Positions 10,282 to 21,361 of a stretch of DNA of 64,000 bases are shown here, one piece after another. A model generated the notes under the pieces. The model was not told where the DNA came from, made no database searches, and saw only the letters and a list, made by a program, of their open reading frames with translations. Position 1 is the first letter of the stretch, and every line of letters begins with the position of its first letter. Origin of the DNA: Pseudo-nitzschia pungens (Eukaryota; Bacillariophyta; Bacillariophyceae; Bacillariales; Bacillariaceae); assembly GCA_037355855.1 (NCBI GenBank), contig CM074767.1:1488001-1552000 (forward strand). The letters are read 5' to 3'. Both the position numbers and the translations under genes were made by a program.

Positions 10282-11973
10282 ATGCCAGCACCATTTTCAG
10301 CAACGATACGCCATAGCCGCGTTCGCGTTGTTGCGATCGCAACCGTGGTGGTTGCCGTTGTTGCATGTCTCGCACGGACGACGGGGACCGACCAAACCAG
10401 AACGATCCTTGCCGCGAGCGCTCGGACCGATCTTGCTCCTCCCGATTCCGGGGACACCGCTGCGGGGAAACACCGCTTTGCAACAAATAATCGCACACGA
10501 ATTCGAGCATCGCGAGCACCATTGCCGTTGCGGCTGCCGGTTCCGGTGATTCTTCCCGTGCCTCGAAGCGGCGACGAACGAAATCCCTACTTTGTCAACA
10601 TCACGATAGGAAAGCCTTTGCGCACCCGATCGAACCAAACGCCAACACCGAAGGTGCTGCAATTCAGCGAGACAACGGTCGTACAGCGCCGAGCTGCTGC
10701 TGCTGTTGCTGCTTCTCTAGTTCGCGTGGCAAACACCGCTACAAGCATCGACGGTAGTGCATTGCCCTACGACGGCGAGCATCGTGGATACTACCTCGTC
10801 ACCACAAATCATCCCTGGTCGGTCGTCCTGCCCGACAACGGGACTCTCCCGGATTCTCGCAACAGCAGCAGCAGGAGGAACAGCAACGGAAATGGAAAGA
10901 ACAACCCGGACCGTCCGCTCGCTTCCCGGTTCCTGCAAACCACCTCGCGGCAAGCGGCTTACAACGACTGCGACGTTGTCGCCACCAACGGCGGTCCCTT
11001 CGACCCGGGAGGTGCCTTTAACTCGGGACCCACCGTCCGAAAGGGACGCTTGGTCCGGACCAAACCAAACCCCGGAGACTCGGACCTCGTGGGATTCGGG
11101 ATCGCGCTCGAGACCGCGAGCAAGGACCGCGGGAAGACGAGCCGTTCCGGCGGCGCGGGCGATGCCCTCCGAAAGCACTGGATTCTCGGAACGTACGGTC
11201 AGCTCGCGCCGCCGGTCTCGTCCCCGAACAAAAGGGAGCGCACGATCTGGGACTTTGTGAGCGGGTTCGGATGGCTGGTCTACGACGGAAGGCCCCGGGT
11301 GGTGGCGGGGGGCGACCGGGGGACGGATCCGCGGATCGGACCCGGCCGCGCACCGCGCACCGCCATTGGATTGGACAAGAATTCGAACATCCTGCTGCTG
11401 GTGGTCGACGGATGCGAACACTGGTGCGTACATTACCGCAACATTGCCAAACGACGCGACGCGACGCGACGAGACGCGACACCAGACCTCGTGCTTGGGA
11501 GCTTGGTGAAGGAACGCGCGGGATTTTCCAGCAGCATAACATCGCATCGCACCGCACCGTGTGTTCCTGTGTTGCACAATTCTGATAGTTTCGCTGCCGC
11601 CGTTTTCTCTCTCTGTGTGTGTGTGTGTGTTTCTTTTTGTGTGTTACATTCTTTCTAAAGTTTGAGTCGAAAAGGACTTACACTCGACGAACTCGCCGAT
11701 CTCTTGGTAAGGTTAGGGGCTGTGTATGCCATCAACATGGACGGAGGGGGATCGTCCACCATGGCGATGCCAATGTTGCCGACGTTACGAGACAACGTCC
11801 CATCGAACGGCGAGACAGCAGCAAAGAATTTCACGAGGGGTTCCACCGACGAGCGCAACAACGACTACGTTGTGATCAATCGTCCGACGTGTCTCGATCT
11901 TCCTTTTCCGTATTGTCAGCGTGCGGTAGCTACGGTCCTCTGCGTATCATCGAACCAACAAAAACGAAACTAG
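10282..11973 (+). CDS. phosphodiester glycosidase (NAGPA-like)
   Basis: Two exons, 10282-11423 and 11661-11973 (intron 237 bp, phase 2; an acceptor 6 bp later would also keep the frame), giving 484 aa. A hydrophobic signal anchor sits at about residues 14-31. The C-terminal two thirds match the phosphodiester glycosidase fold of N-acetylglucosamine-1-phosphodiester alpha-N-acetylglucosaminidase. Visible blocks are VVATNGGPFDPG, FGWLVYDG, APRTAIGLD, LLLVVDG and, after the intron, GLTLDELADLLVRLGA followed by the family hallmark NMDGGGSST. In animals the enzyme uncovers mannose-6-phosphate on lysosomal enzymes in the trans-Golgi. In a diatom the substrate is unknown and only the fold is inferred. 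The intron contains a GTGTGT run and a GACGC repeat. Confidence 0.85.
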
Positions 11974-12447
11974 GAGCGTTGTGAATCACTACGAGCAGCC
12001 GATATCCGTGATATTCTTTTCGGGACAGACATCGTTGTCGCTTTGGCCTTGAGAATTTTCTGAAATTCAACGAATCCAAGCCGAAAGAAGAATGTCCGGA
12101 ATCATCCCACCGGTTTTATCTTCGAATCATGGCTGGTACTGGAATCATCCCACCGATCTTATCTTCGAATCATGCCTGGTAACCTTGCAAGATTAGCCTA
12201 GACTAGACTGCAGGACGAGGAAAATTCGAGCGAGAACTTTTCCCGAAAGCGAGAGCCGAGTGAGATTTGGGGCACGAAGTCGATGGAAAGCGAAGGTTTC
12301 ACGGCTTGGTATTGACATTTCTATGAAACTCTGTGGTCCTACTACAAGACCCCCAAAATCGACCGAAATTCGAACATAAACATCGTTCTGTATCGTATCT
12401 GCCCTTCAGGGTATGAATGAATCGCACATTCGATATATCTGCAAGAA
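11974..12447. other. intergenic between convergent genes
   Basis: No gene. A short imperfect direct repeat (ATCATCCCACCG with ATCTTCGAATCATG/ATCATGCCTGG) occurs twice at about 12101-12180. Confidence 0.6.
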
Positions 12448-14055
12448 TTACCGCAGCTCCTCTTCGAGTTGTTGCCACCAGTCTGGCAGCGGAGCCTGAA
12501 CGTCAATGCCGACTGCGTCAATTCTGAGAGAATTGGCATGCAGAAAAAACTTTTGACCAGCGCGTGCCTGGCGCAACAAGATGCTGGTGCTATCGGTGGT
12601 GTTTTCGTTTTCTCCATTTGCCCCTCCCCCTCGGTGGCGACTACTATGCTTCAGCAATGTGGAAAGAATCGACTGGCCTCCGTACAAAGGATCCAGCAAT
12701 ATCGGTGCCTTCAACCCTTGCGAGCAATGGATGCGAACCTGATGGCGTCGGCCTTGTTCGGTTTCGACTCGGAGACGGGCCAGGTATTTCCCTATCCGCT
12801 TTTCGACGGTATACTTCGACGTTGCGGGACGGCCATCAATATCCAGTGAAATTCTGTTTCGACCGGTCGGTTTCAGCAACGCCTGTTGCGAGTCAGAGCA
12901 GCACACCAGAGACTGGTAGGATTTTTTCAAACGCCGCAGAAAGAATTGGGTCAATAGGATAGCATGCATTCGATTCGTTTTGGCCAATATGAGGCAACCC
13001 GACGTCCCCCGATCGATTCGGTGCACGAGTCCCCTCCCTTCCTTGTTGAGGGTGGACAGCGGAAGGCCGTAGTCAAGAAGACATTCCTCCAGGCTTTTGT
13101 CATCGTCATCATCAGAATTGTAATCACCACGACCACTTGAATCGCTCTGCTTCGTGCGTCGTTTTGGCTGTTTTCGTTTCGTTTCACCGCTATTTGAAGT
13201 TGGACTACTTTCACCGTGATAACAAACCATGCCGCTCGGTTTTGATACGACAACAAACTCTTCGTCATCTTTCAGCACTTGAATACCGTAACGTTGGGCG
13301 AGTTCGAGCCAGTTCGGTGATGAGCCATCACCCGTTCCTCGTTTCGTCGTGAGTGATTTTGATTCGAACGGTGAGGTTTGGTAGAATTGCTCGGCGCGCC
13401 GAAGAAAATTCTCTGCCACTGGGTCATCCTTGTCGGCCGCATCCCTGGTCTTGGAGTTTGACGCTGTTGTTGTCGTTGTTGCGGTATAGGCCAAGCATAA
13501 CGAAACCAGATCCGGCTCGAAAGAACCATTTCGCTGCTTCTTACCAACAGCATCATACGCCTGCATCAACTCAATTGCCATTGTTCTGTAGTTCGAAGCA
13601 ACGGAACTACGATTGTTATCACTGCGCATGTTGTCTTCAACACAACAGCAGCCAAGAAGGGCATTGAGAATCCCCGACGAAATGCCCCTGTTCATCTGGC
13701 GGTTTCTTCTGTCGTTGACAACATCCCCGCTGCCCGCCAGAAGTGCTGCATCGACCAGGATTGGAGCTTCGTATTTCAAAATAGTTTCCTGACATCCTCT
13801 AAGGACGGCTGTTGTGCCACCCTGATCATGCATGATTCTGAAAGCTTTGGCGAGCATGAGAGCAAGCTCTTTATTCTTGTTTTGGTCGCACTTGTCCCCA
13901 TTACTGCGACTCGCAGCGCGGCCCTGTTGCCTGCGTTGCTGTTGTCTTCCGTTCGCTGCAAGCCCCTCCACAACAACACTGCTTCTTTGCATGACACAGA
14001 ACATCATCGTGAGGATGAGTCCTATGAGTTTGGTCGTGCCATGATGGGATCTCAT
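12448..14055 (-). CDS. RluA-family pseudouridine synthase with PPR-like N-terminus
   Basis: Single exon of 535 aa. The first in-frame ATG is at 14055; upstream codons contain none. The N-terminus begins with a hydrophobic targeting segment (LIGLILTMMFCVM), consistent with a signal peptide or organelle presequence. Residues of about 55-200 look helical and repeat-like (FEPDLVSLCLAYTAT), weakly resembling pentatricopeptide repeats. The C-terminal half is a RluA-type catalytic domain: EFVVVSKPSG opens it, RGLVHRIDRGTSGCLILAKT (about residue 345) carries the catalytic Asp after HRI, and RRHQVRIH is the conserved RxHQIRxH-like motif. The enzyme isomerises uridine to pseudouridine in rRNA, tRNA or mRNA. 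The target RNA is unknown. A low-complexity KRKQPKRRTK / DDDDD insertion interrupts the domain near residue 300-325. Confidence 0.85.
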   Translation of the reverse strand: MRSHHGTTKLIGLILTMMFCVMQRSSVVVEGLAANGRQQQRRQQGRAASRSNGDKCDQNKNKELALMLAKAFRIMHDQGGTTAVLRGCQETILKYEAPILVDAALLAGSGDVVNDRRNRQMNRGISSGILNALLGCCCVEDNMRSDNNRSSVASNYRTMAIELMQAYDAVGKKQRNGSFEPDLVSLCLAYTATTTTTASNSKTRDAADKDDPVAENFLRRAEQFYQTSPFESKSLTTKRGTGDGSSPNWLELAQRYGIQVLKDDEEFVVVSKPSGMVCYHGESSPTSNSGETKRKQPKRRTKQSDSSGRGDYNSDDDDDKSLEECLLDYGLPLSTLNKEGRGLVHRIDRGTSGCLILAKTNRMHAILLTQFFLRRLKKSYQSLVCCSDSQQALLKPTGRNRISLDIDGRPATSKYTVEKRIGKYLARLRVETEQGRRHQVRIHCSQGLKAPILLDPLYGGQSILSTLLKHSSRHRGGGANGENENTTDSTSILLRQARAGQKFFLHANSLRIDAVGIDVQAPLPDWWQQLEEELR

Positions 14056-15683
14056 CGTCTCATCAATCAATCTCAATCGTTCATTTTTACCAGTAGGATC
14101 AGGATGCCATCTCAAAAGCCAGACAAGTTTTACGCTTGACCTGATCGAACGGATGATTGATTGATTGATTCACCTATTATTTTTTTGTTGAAAAAAAAAA
14201 AACCAAACTTCTTGGTATGTTTTGATGGATACGTAATTTACCGTACTGTAACTCAGTACGTACGTGTAGTGACTTCTTCGTACGGAAATTCATTACTACT
14301 ACTTCGTAACCTTACTTCGTATTTTAAAAGAACTTCTTTGATGTTCAACGTCTGCACGAACGTGTAGCGTACTACTGTAGAATTAAGGATAATCACGTAC
14401 AACTCCACTAATTAACTTGTACGGTACTTCGTATTTGGTTTTTGGTTGGAGGCAATTGACCACGGTAGGCAATACTTTTGGTACATTAGCGGAGTAACGT
14501 GTACGATCTATGTTTTCCATTGCTTGTCCTCTTGCTTGCCCATGTTAGTGCCTTGCCAAGCAGTAGTGGGGGCACCAAAAAGAGCTCCAGTCCTTCTTTT
14601 GAGATATACCGAAGTATCTTTTTAAGACAATTGGTGGTTTGGGTTCAAATTATGCCTATCTTCTGTTGCTTGATTGGACTCACTCTGCTCCTCTTCTTGT
14701 TCTATTGCAAGAAATAGTTTTAATGATTGGTCTCGTACCGATATCGTCATTACACAGCTTCATCAAGAAGAGAATTTTTCGATTCAGCCCTCACCTTCAT
14801 TCTTTTGGAAATCCGATCGATTCCATCCTCCACTACCTACAGCGAAGCACTCATCCTGTATCTCATCAACACAGATTGTGATTATCAACTACTGCCCTTC
14901 GTCTAGGTGTTGTTGCTTCCGAATAGTTCGCGAAAATATCATGATACGTTGCCACCATGACCTGGATTGGTGAGGCTACCGTTACTAGGAGAAAGAACCG
15001 CAGGTAAAGATCGAATAAAATTTTTAAAATCATTGTCCGTTAGAAACACAGAGGATTAATCAATGAATATTTATTATTTGAGAATTGAATACTTGTACGT
15101 TGACCAAATCACTGTTCTTATTGTTGTTCTTATTGTTCTTTTTGTTACTACAGTATTTGCTTATTTGTTTGTTGCACCGAAAAGTCTGTTCACGTACTTC
15201 GACCACTACCATTATTATGATTACTATTGTTTCATTCTAGTCTCCCATAGTCCAAGTTCAGGCTCTAATCGGTTCATTCAACTCTATTATAGTCCTATCA
15301 CACTTTCAATTATTTTACTTTTATCAAATAAAGAATTACTACTTCGTATAACGCATCGATTCTCTTTCGCCGAGGTTCTTGTTTGTTCTAAGCGAAAGGA
15401 ATAACCAATTACGATCAGTCCATGCTTTCAAGAATACCTCATTCTCAAAACTCTCCGGAAGCTCTATTTCCGAAATAATAGTAATGCATTCAAGCATATT
15501 CATCAAAAACATTCCATTACAGTGCATTTCAGTTTGCTGTAGATTGAATCACTCGCAACATTGATTCGTGCTCTGAATCCCTGCCATAATAGTCTTCAAA
15601 TCAAGAGTGGTCCTCGTCCCCAGACATCTTCAGATCGGTAGCACATCAGCAGGCATCAGCAATCGTTTCTTCGGGGCGCTGCC
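14056..15683. other. intergenic
   Basis: About 1.6 kb with no supportable gene; the small open frames are random-looking. It is rich in CGTAC, TACTTCGTA and GTAACCTTAC motifs at about 14230-14440. A TTGA tetranucleotide run occurs at about 14155-14170, and A/T runs are present. Confidence 0.55.
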
Positions 15684-17420
15684 ATGATCGTCGCCTACAA
15701 ACAAACCGACATCGAGAATCAACAGGACAAATTCAGAACTTATGGCGCAGAAAAACAGAAAGACGCCAATACAAAGTTTCGCTGGAACCTACTATGGCTG
15801 ATTTTCATTGTGATCGTAGGTCCTTGCCCTATTTGGCTGTCCTTCTTTGACTTAGGCCTTGCGCATTTGATAACTACGTGCTTGAATGTTGTTTTGCTGT
15901 GGGGATTCACAGTGGCTGCGTGGCATAACTGGTCGTATTTCTGGAAGATTCTGAGATCGAACTCCAAAACGTTTTGGACTGCAGTGTCCGAGAAAGATCG
16001 AGAAGAGATTCAGCATCTTGTGGTCATCCCCATCTACAAAGAAGATGTCAACGTCGTGGCCGGGACAATTCAAAGTATAGCAACTCAAACCCCAGTCACT
16101 TCTTGCATGACCTTGATTGTCGGTATGGAAGAAAAGGCACCTGGAGCATACAAACAGCATTTAGTCCAAGAATTGACCAAACGCTTTGATGGTGCATTCA
16201 AGTCTCTCATCTTCAGCGAGCACCCAATGGACATCGATGGAGAGATCTCGGGCGCCTGCTCTAATCGCAACTACGCTGCCAGACAGGGAGAGATGCACCT
16301 CTTCCTAAACGAAGAAAACGAGAACCTTTTGGAGAGCACGATAGTCACAGTCTGTGACGCAGACACCAAATTCCACTCTCGATATTTCGAATGCCTGACC
16401 TTTCAGTTCTTCCAGGAAGAATCAAGAACGCGCCACGCAGTTTGTTGGCAGTCTCCTTTATTTTATAATATCGCCCTCCACAACCGCTGGTTCTTTACTC
16501 GGGTTATTGCAATTCTCAGATCATTCTTTATGATTGGATTCTTGATTGGAAAAGATATCAACACCATGAGCGTGTACAGCATGTCACTCAAATTGCTCAT
16601 GGAGAGCAGGTTTTTCCACCCCGGCTACCAGATGGACGACATTCTCTTCACACTCAGCGCAATGAAGGCGACGGGTAAACGCATCGGAGTGAGAGAAATC
16701 AACGTCCCCATCTTGAGCGGTCCAACATCCGGAGTTACTTTCTGGAAGGAATTGGAAGAGTGGGCAAAACAAGCGACCCGATGGACGATAGGAGCTGCGG
16801 AAGTATTTCACTACTTTGTGGTCAAGCTGTTTCGATGCCACTACTCCATACCCGGTATCACGTATTTCTATTGGTTTTGCTATTATTACCTCTTTGTCCT
16901 CTGCACAGCCGGAGTGATCCAAATGAGTGATGCGATCGTGATGATACTCCAACCCAGTCAACCTGTCTGGGCAAGCCAGTGGAGTGGATCAGCATGGACG
17001 TTGTTCAAGCTCGCTCCACTTATATATGCATACTGGATCGTGTTTGGTACCGCCTTCTTCATGGACGCAGTGATCGTTAACATGTTCGCTCCCAAGGAGA
17101 AGGTGCACTGGGCACGGAATGTCCTTCATTTTGTTTCGGCCCAGCCCGTCCTTTGGTGCTACTGTATGCTAGAGTTTCTATCGATAGCGAAGCTTGCGAT
17201 ACAAGGAAAGAAAGTTTGTGTTCATAAGCCATCAGATAAGTCAGCTCTTATTCAAGTGATGACAGAAGCTCGGGACAACAGAACAATGAAATCTGAACTT
17301 CTGTCAAGAAAATCAAGTCAAAAGGAGGATGACGCTACCAATAGTAGCAGTAAGAACAAGCAAGCAATGATGTGCTCCATAGCGAACACGGAAACAACAG
17401 CCGTCGATGTCGTAGGTTAG
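15684..17420 (+). CDS. membrane glycosyltransferase, family 2 (GT2)
   Basis: Single exon of 578 aa. It has two N-terminal TM segments, a cytosolic GT-A domain, and three or four C-terminal TMs, as in cellulose/chitin/hyaluronan-synthase-like proteins. The catalytic motifs are in order: VVIPIYKED (about residue 112), VCDADTKF with the metal-binding DAD (about 225), YQMDDILF (about 315, the general-base Asp region), and QATRWTIGA (about 362), the QxxRW signature of processive GT2 enzymes. It therefore probably builds a beta-linked polysaccharide from a nucleotide sugar and extrudes it across a membrane. The product sugar cannot be told. The C-terminal 80 residues are hydrophilic and Ser/Lys-rich, a likely cytosolic regulatory tail. 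Related GT2 proteins occur in fungi and stramenopiles. Confidence 0.9.
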   Translation: MIVAYKQTDIENQQDKFRTYGAEKQKDANTKFRWNLLWLIFIVIVGPCPIWLSFFDLGLAHLITTCLNVVLLWGFTVAAWHNWSYFWKILRSNSKTFWTAVSEKDREEIQHLVVIPIYKEDVNVVAGTIQSIATQTPVTSCMTLIVGMEEKAPGAYKQHLVQELTKRFDGAFKSLIFSEHPMDIDGEISGACSNRNYAARQGEMHLFLNEENENLLESTIVTVCDADTKFHSRYFECLTFQFFQEESRTRHAVCWQSPLFYNIALHNRWFFTRVIAILRSFFMIGFLIGKDINTMSVYSMSLKLLMESRFFHPGYQMDDILFTLSAMKATGKRIGVREINVPILSGPTSGVTFWKELEEWAKQATRWTIGAAEVFHYFVVKLFRCHYSIPGITYFYWFCYYYLFVLCTAGVIQMSDAIVMILQPSQPVWASQWSGSAWTLFKLAPLIYAYWIVFGTAFFMDAVIVNMFAPKEKVHWARNVLHFVSAQPVLWCYCMLEFLSIAKLAIQGKKVCVHKPSDKSALIQVMTEARDNRTMKSELLSRKSSQKEDDATNSSSKNKQAMMCSIANTETTAVDVVG

Positions 17421-18346
17421 GTATGATGTCTTGAGAATGCAATTGGAGCCCACTACTATGGGCATCACTACTAGTACTACTACGACAATAATGTTTAATG
17501 GAGGAGGTGGGGTGGTGAATAACCCCTCACAGCATGTTACAAGTAAGAGAACATTCAGTATTGAAAAGCAAAAGAAGAAGCTAGATACCAACAGCGTTCT
17601 TAGTACAAGCAGTCGACAGCTGCAGGGGACCACCCCTGCGCCCTACCGTAGTACACCTGACATCGTGAGAAGAGGGATCGTTCGTTTAGGTATCACAAAA
17701 ATATTACCACTGCTAGTCTGCTTAACTTACTCGTACAAGTACGAAATAAGGTTTACGTAGCAGTAATTTTGGAAGCACGACCTAAGTGTGCGACACCTGT
17801 ATTACTCGTATCTAACGGTTGGGCAATCTAAATTTCGTACTTCGTACTTTCGTACGGTACCCGCACATTCACATACCGGTAGTGGTCTAACACAGGTCTA
17901 ACATCCCTTCGTTCCAGCAGTGCCCCTTTTTCGCACGTACGAATCAATCATCAGATCAGAATGAATAAACCTCGAAGATTTTTGGGCGTCGAGTCGAATT
18001 AGTCAATCTCCTCATCAGATTACTCCAACTCCATTCTTATTTTTTTCATCCCTCCATCACTGATAACCCCACGTTGCTTTTACTGCATTCCTCGTTCACA
18101 GAGTATTAACCTTACTCGTACCACTCGTACCTGGTGCGGTTTGTCGCTTTGTTTGTCATGATGATTCTCTGTTCATTGGTCACGTCGAAACGCCTCAGGG
18201 TTAATTTTGTCTGTTGAAACAACATCCGTTCCGACACTGTCAATACTCTCAGACGAACTGCACCAAGATTCTATTCGTTCCTGAAAGAACCGAACCTTTA
18301 AACCGTCGAAAACTAAAAAGACCCAAGGGTGACGTTATTTTCCAAG
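17421..18346. other. intergenic
   Basis: No gene. CGTAC/TTCGTACTTCGTAC clusters lie at about 17725-17880 and TTAACCTTACTCGTACC at about 18107. The last 200 bp should contain the DRG1 promoter and 5' UTR. Confidence 0.55.
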
Positions 18347-19854
18347 ATGTCCGATCCTGCATCAATCGAGAAGAAGATCCAAGAGCTGGAAAATGAGATG
18401 GCTCGGACTCAAAAAAACAAGGCTACCAACTATCGTAAGTAAAAATTTCTTTGGTTTTGGGGTTGTGGATGTTGCTCATTAAGCGTGTTGATTATCTACT
18501 TGCGAGCATCGATTTCAGGTATTGTTAGACTATGTTCCGTCGACGTCTGTCCCCATCGTTTTCTTCCTCTCCTTCATGCATTTTTGCACTCAAAACTCAT
18601 TCTTTTCCTTCAAAACAATTCGCATCTCTCTAGACTTGGGAACGCTGAAAGCAAAAATTGCCAAACTGAAATCCGAACTTATCAACGGACCCGGCGGAAA
18701 ATCGGCGGGAACGAAAAATGCTGAGCGTGGATTCGACGTTACAAAGAGTGGTGACACACGGATCGGATTGGTGGGATTCCCGTCGGTCGGAAAGTCCACC
18801 CTGCTTACGAGCTTGACCGGAACCCGTTCGGAAGCGGCGGCGTATGAATTTACGACTTTGACGTGCATACCTGGAACGATGAAATACAAGGGTGCCCGCA
18901 TTCAGGTCCTTGATTTGCCGGGTATTATTGAGGGTGCCGCCGGTGGACGCGGTCGTGGACGGCAGGTCATTTCGACGGCACGAACCTGTAATCTGATTCT
19001 AATTGTCTTGGATTCCGCAAAGCCCGTTACTCACAAAAAAATCATCGAGTCAGAATTATTTGGCTTTGGGATTCGGATCAATCAGGTCCCTCCAGAAGTC
19101 AAGATAGTGAAGAAAGAACAGGGCGGGATCGGATACCAAGAGGCGGTGGTGCAAACAAAGGGAATGAACGCGGAAGTTGCTCGCTTAATTTGTAAAGAGT
19201 ACAAAATTTCGTGTGCGGAAATCATATTGAGAGAAGATATCACGACCGATCAATTCATTGATGTCATTGAAGGAAACCGATCCTACATACCTTGCTTGTA
19301 TGTCTTCAATAAAATCGACGCCATTACTATCGAAGAACTCGACATATTGGATCAAATGCCAAATTATGTACCCATTTCGTCACAACACAAGTGGAATCTA
19401 GAAGTAAGTGAATTGCCCAGAATGCAGATTCCTTCGGTTTATAATCGGGTTTGTAGCAGAGGTTTCGTTCCAAAGTTTTGGCATGCTTCTCGCCTTTCTT
19501 GCTTTGTTGAAAAAGACGCGCATACATTTCCTTTGTATCGTAGCTAACACTGCCTTCCCTGTTTCATAATTCTCGCGGGACTAGGAATTGATGGAGGAAA
19601 TATGGCATCGTTGCGACATGATCCGAATTTATACTAAACCCCAAGGACAAATGCCAGATTACGACGGACCGGTAATTCTTCACTCTAAAAACCCCACAGT
19701 CGAAGAGTTTTGCAATCGGCTACACAAAGGCATCATGGCTGACTTTAGTTTTGCGTGGGTGTGGGGGCGATCGGCGAAGCACCAGCCCCAACGTTGCGGA
19801 AAGGAGCATATATTGATGGACGAAGACATTGTTCAAATCGTGAAGAAAGTTTAG
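18347..19854 (+). CDS. DRG1: developmentally regulated GTP-binding protein DRG1/Rbg1
   Basis: Three exons, 18347-18434, 18634-19403 and 19585-19854, with GT-AG introns of 199 and 181 bp, giving 375 aa, the usual family length. The first exon encodes the helical N-terminus ending [12 protein letters not shown], nearly invariant in DRG1. The G domain has G1 GFPSVGKST (about residue 76), G3 DLPGII (about 122) and G4 NKID (about 255). The C-terminal exon carries the TGS domain and ends [10 protein letters not shown], as in DRG1 rather than DRG2. DRG1 is a conserved cytosolic GTPase that binds ribosomes with its partner Dfrp1/Tma46 and relieves stalled translation. The frame is clean across both splice junctions (CAC|TTG and GAA|GAA). 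Confidence 0.95.
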
Positions 19855-20448
19855 TTTTACGATATCAAATATAAACAGATTCGGTCTCTGCATCTCTCCA
19901 CGCGGATATTGCAAATAAAACTGTACAACTGTTGCAAACGGAAAATTACAGCTCTTGGTGCTAGATGTTGCTTTAGGAAAGCTCGGAGCAACTTCGAACG
20001 CAGATTGAGCAGATGCGATTGTGTCTGCATTGAATTTGTGGCAGCGATTTGTACATCACGGTGGCATTAATGATATGCTTCACAGTTCTAGATGAATTTC
20101 ACCCTTTGGGCCAGTGATGACTTTGTCGTGGTGATCAAAATTTGGCTACCTGACTGAAGACTGTCATCACTGCCATCCGTCTGGGAACGATCACAGAAAG
20201 TCAATTTTTGGAGACAATTGAATTCGTGGCATATTACGGTAGGCCCAATTTCCGCTCTACGATCATCGTTGCAATTCATCGTCCATGGGTCAAAATCCGT
20301 TGCTGATTACTAATTGCCAACACGCTAGGTCCTCTTGATTGATTTATTCCCTGGCAAACTACTATCCTTAAGATTACTGTAGTTCACACTGTGACAAGAA
20401 AAATTGTCACAATTTTCATTGTGTGTCACGTGCGAGAACAGATGATAG
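19855..20448. other. intergenic
   Basis: 3' flank of DRG1 up to the truncated retroelement. I see no gene or structured element. Confidence 0.55.
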
Positions 20449-20809
20449 TGTTGGGCAAGACACATGTCACCGCAACTGCAGGATGCGGGTGGGGACAGGC
20501 CCGGACCTACTACGACGTATGTGAGGAAGGTCCCAATGGTAGGTAGGTAAGTGCCACGAGAGGGAGGAGCACCGCAGAGCACCACCGTGCCAGCACAGAG
20601 GTGCGGGACGATGCCTTCCCCATCTGTTCACCTCATTGTCTCTTGGCCAACACCAAGCCGACGACAATGAGGAGTGCTGTTCCCTGCGGGAGCGGATCAA
20701 CACCACACATTTGCCTAGAGCTTAGTCAATCCGCCAACACTACACAGAGTACATGCACTCCGAAGTTGACATACACCCGAGACGGCGCCGGGGTATCCCA
20801 TAGGATACC
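20449..20809 (+). mobile_element. internally deleted (non-autonomous) DIRS-like element: both ends only
   Basis: This 361-bp segment carries both termini of the large element at 48504-58045, joined with all coding sequence lost. Its first 250 bp begin TGTTGGGCAAGACAC and match the reverse complement of about 57713-58045, including GAGGAAGGTCCCAATGGTAG and the block around CCAACACCAAGCCGACGAC. From about 20702 it matches the other end (about 48504-48668), ending in GGTATCCCATAGGATACC. There are further small internal deletions. Orientation is opposite to the large copy. It defines the element boundaries. Confidence 0.85.
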
Positions 20810-21361
20810 CAAAATTTCATAGAAGCTTTTCAAGTTTAAACACGTGCTAATCATAAGAATTTGGCAGAAAGCGCAATCCGGGTCCCATGAAAACTAAGGA
20901 AAATATTTTATTCGTACCGGTAAGCCTTAACCTTACGTATAACAACAATACTTATTCAATCACAATTAAAATATGAGAGCGCAGAGCGCAATTACCGTTA
21001 AAAGTATTCATGCCAACTCGCTCAAACGTCACCTCACAACACCTGGTAATTGCTTCGTAGTACGTAGCGGGGGTCATAATATAAAGAAAATAATTAAGGT
21101 TTACTTCGTACTACACGTAAGCATTGTGGATTGAGATACGAAAATTCGACTCCCTGTTCCGATTCCGAAATGATTTCCAACCAAGTAATACCGGTACATG
21201 TATGCAAGACATTTCACCTCTCATCTTCAAAAAAGTCGTTGTGAGGATTGTCGGTGATGACTTCAGGGTCGACTGGCCACACCAAGTGAACTCTACGAAA
21301 AATATTTTGAATCTACGAAGCCAATTCGTGTTGAGGCTTGTCTTGCAGAAGCAGCAGTATA
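20810..21361. other. intergenic
   Basis: No gene. Motifs TTAACCTTACGTATA (about 20930) and TTACTTCGTACTACACGTAAG (about 21104) belong to the dispersed spacer motif family. Confidence 0.55.
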
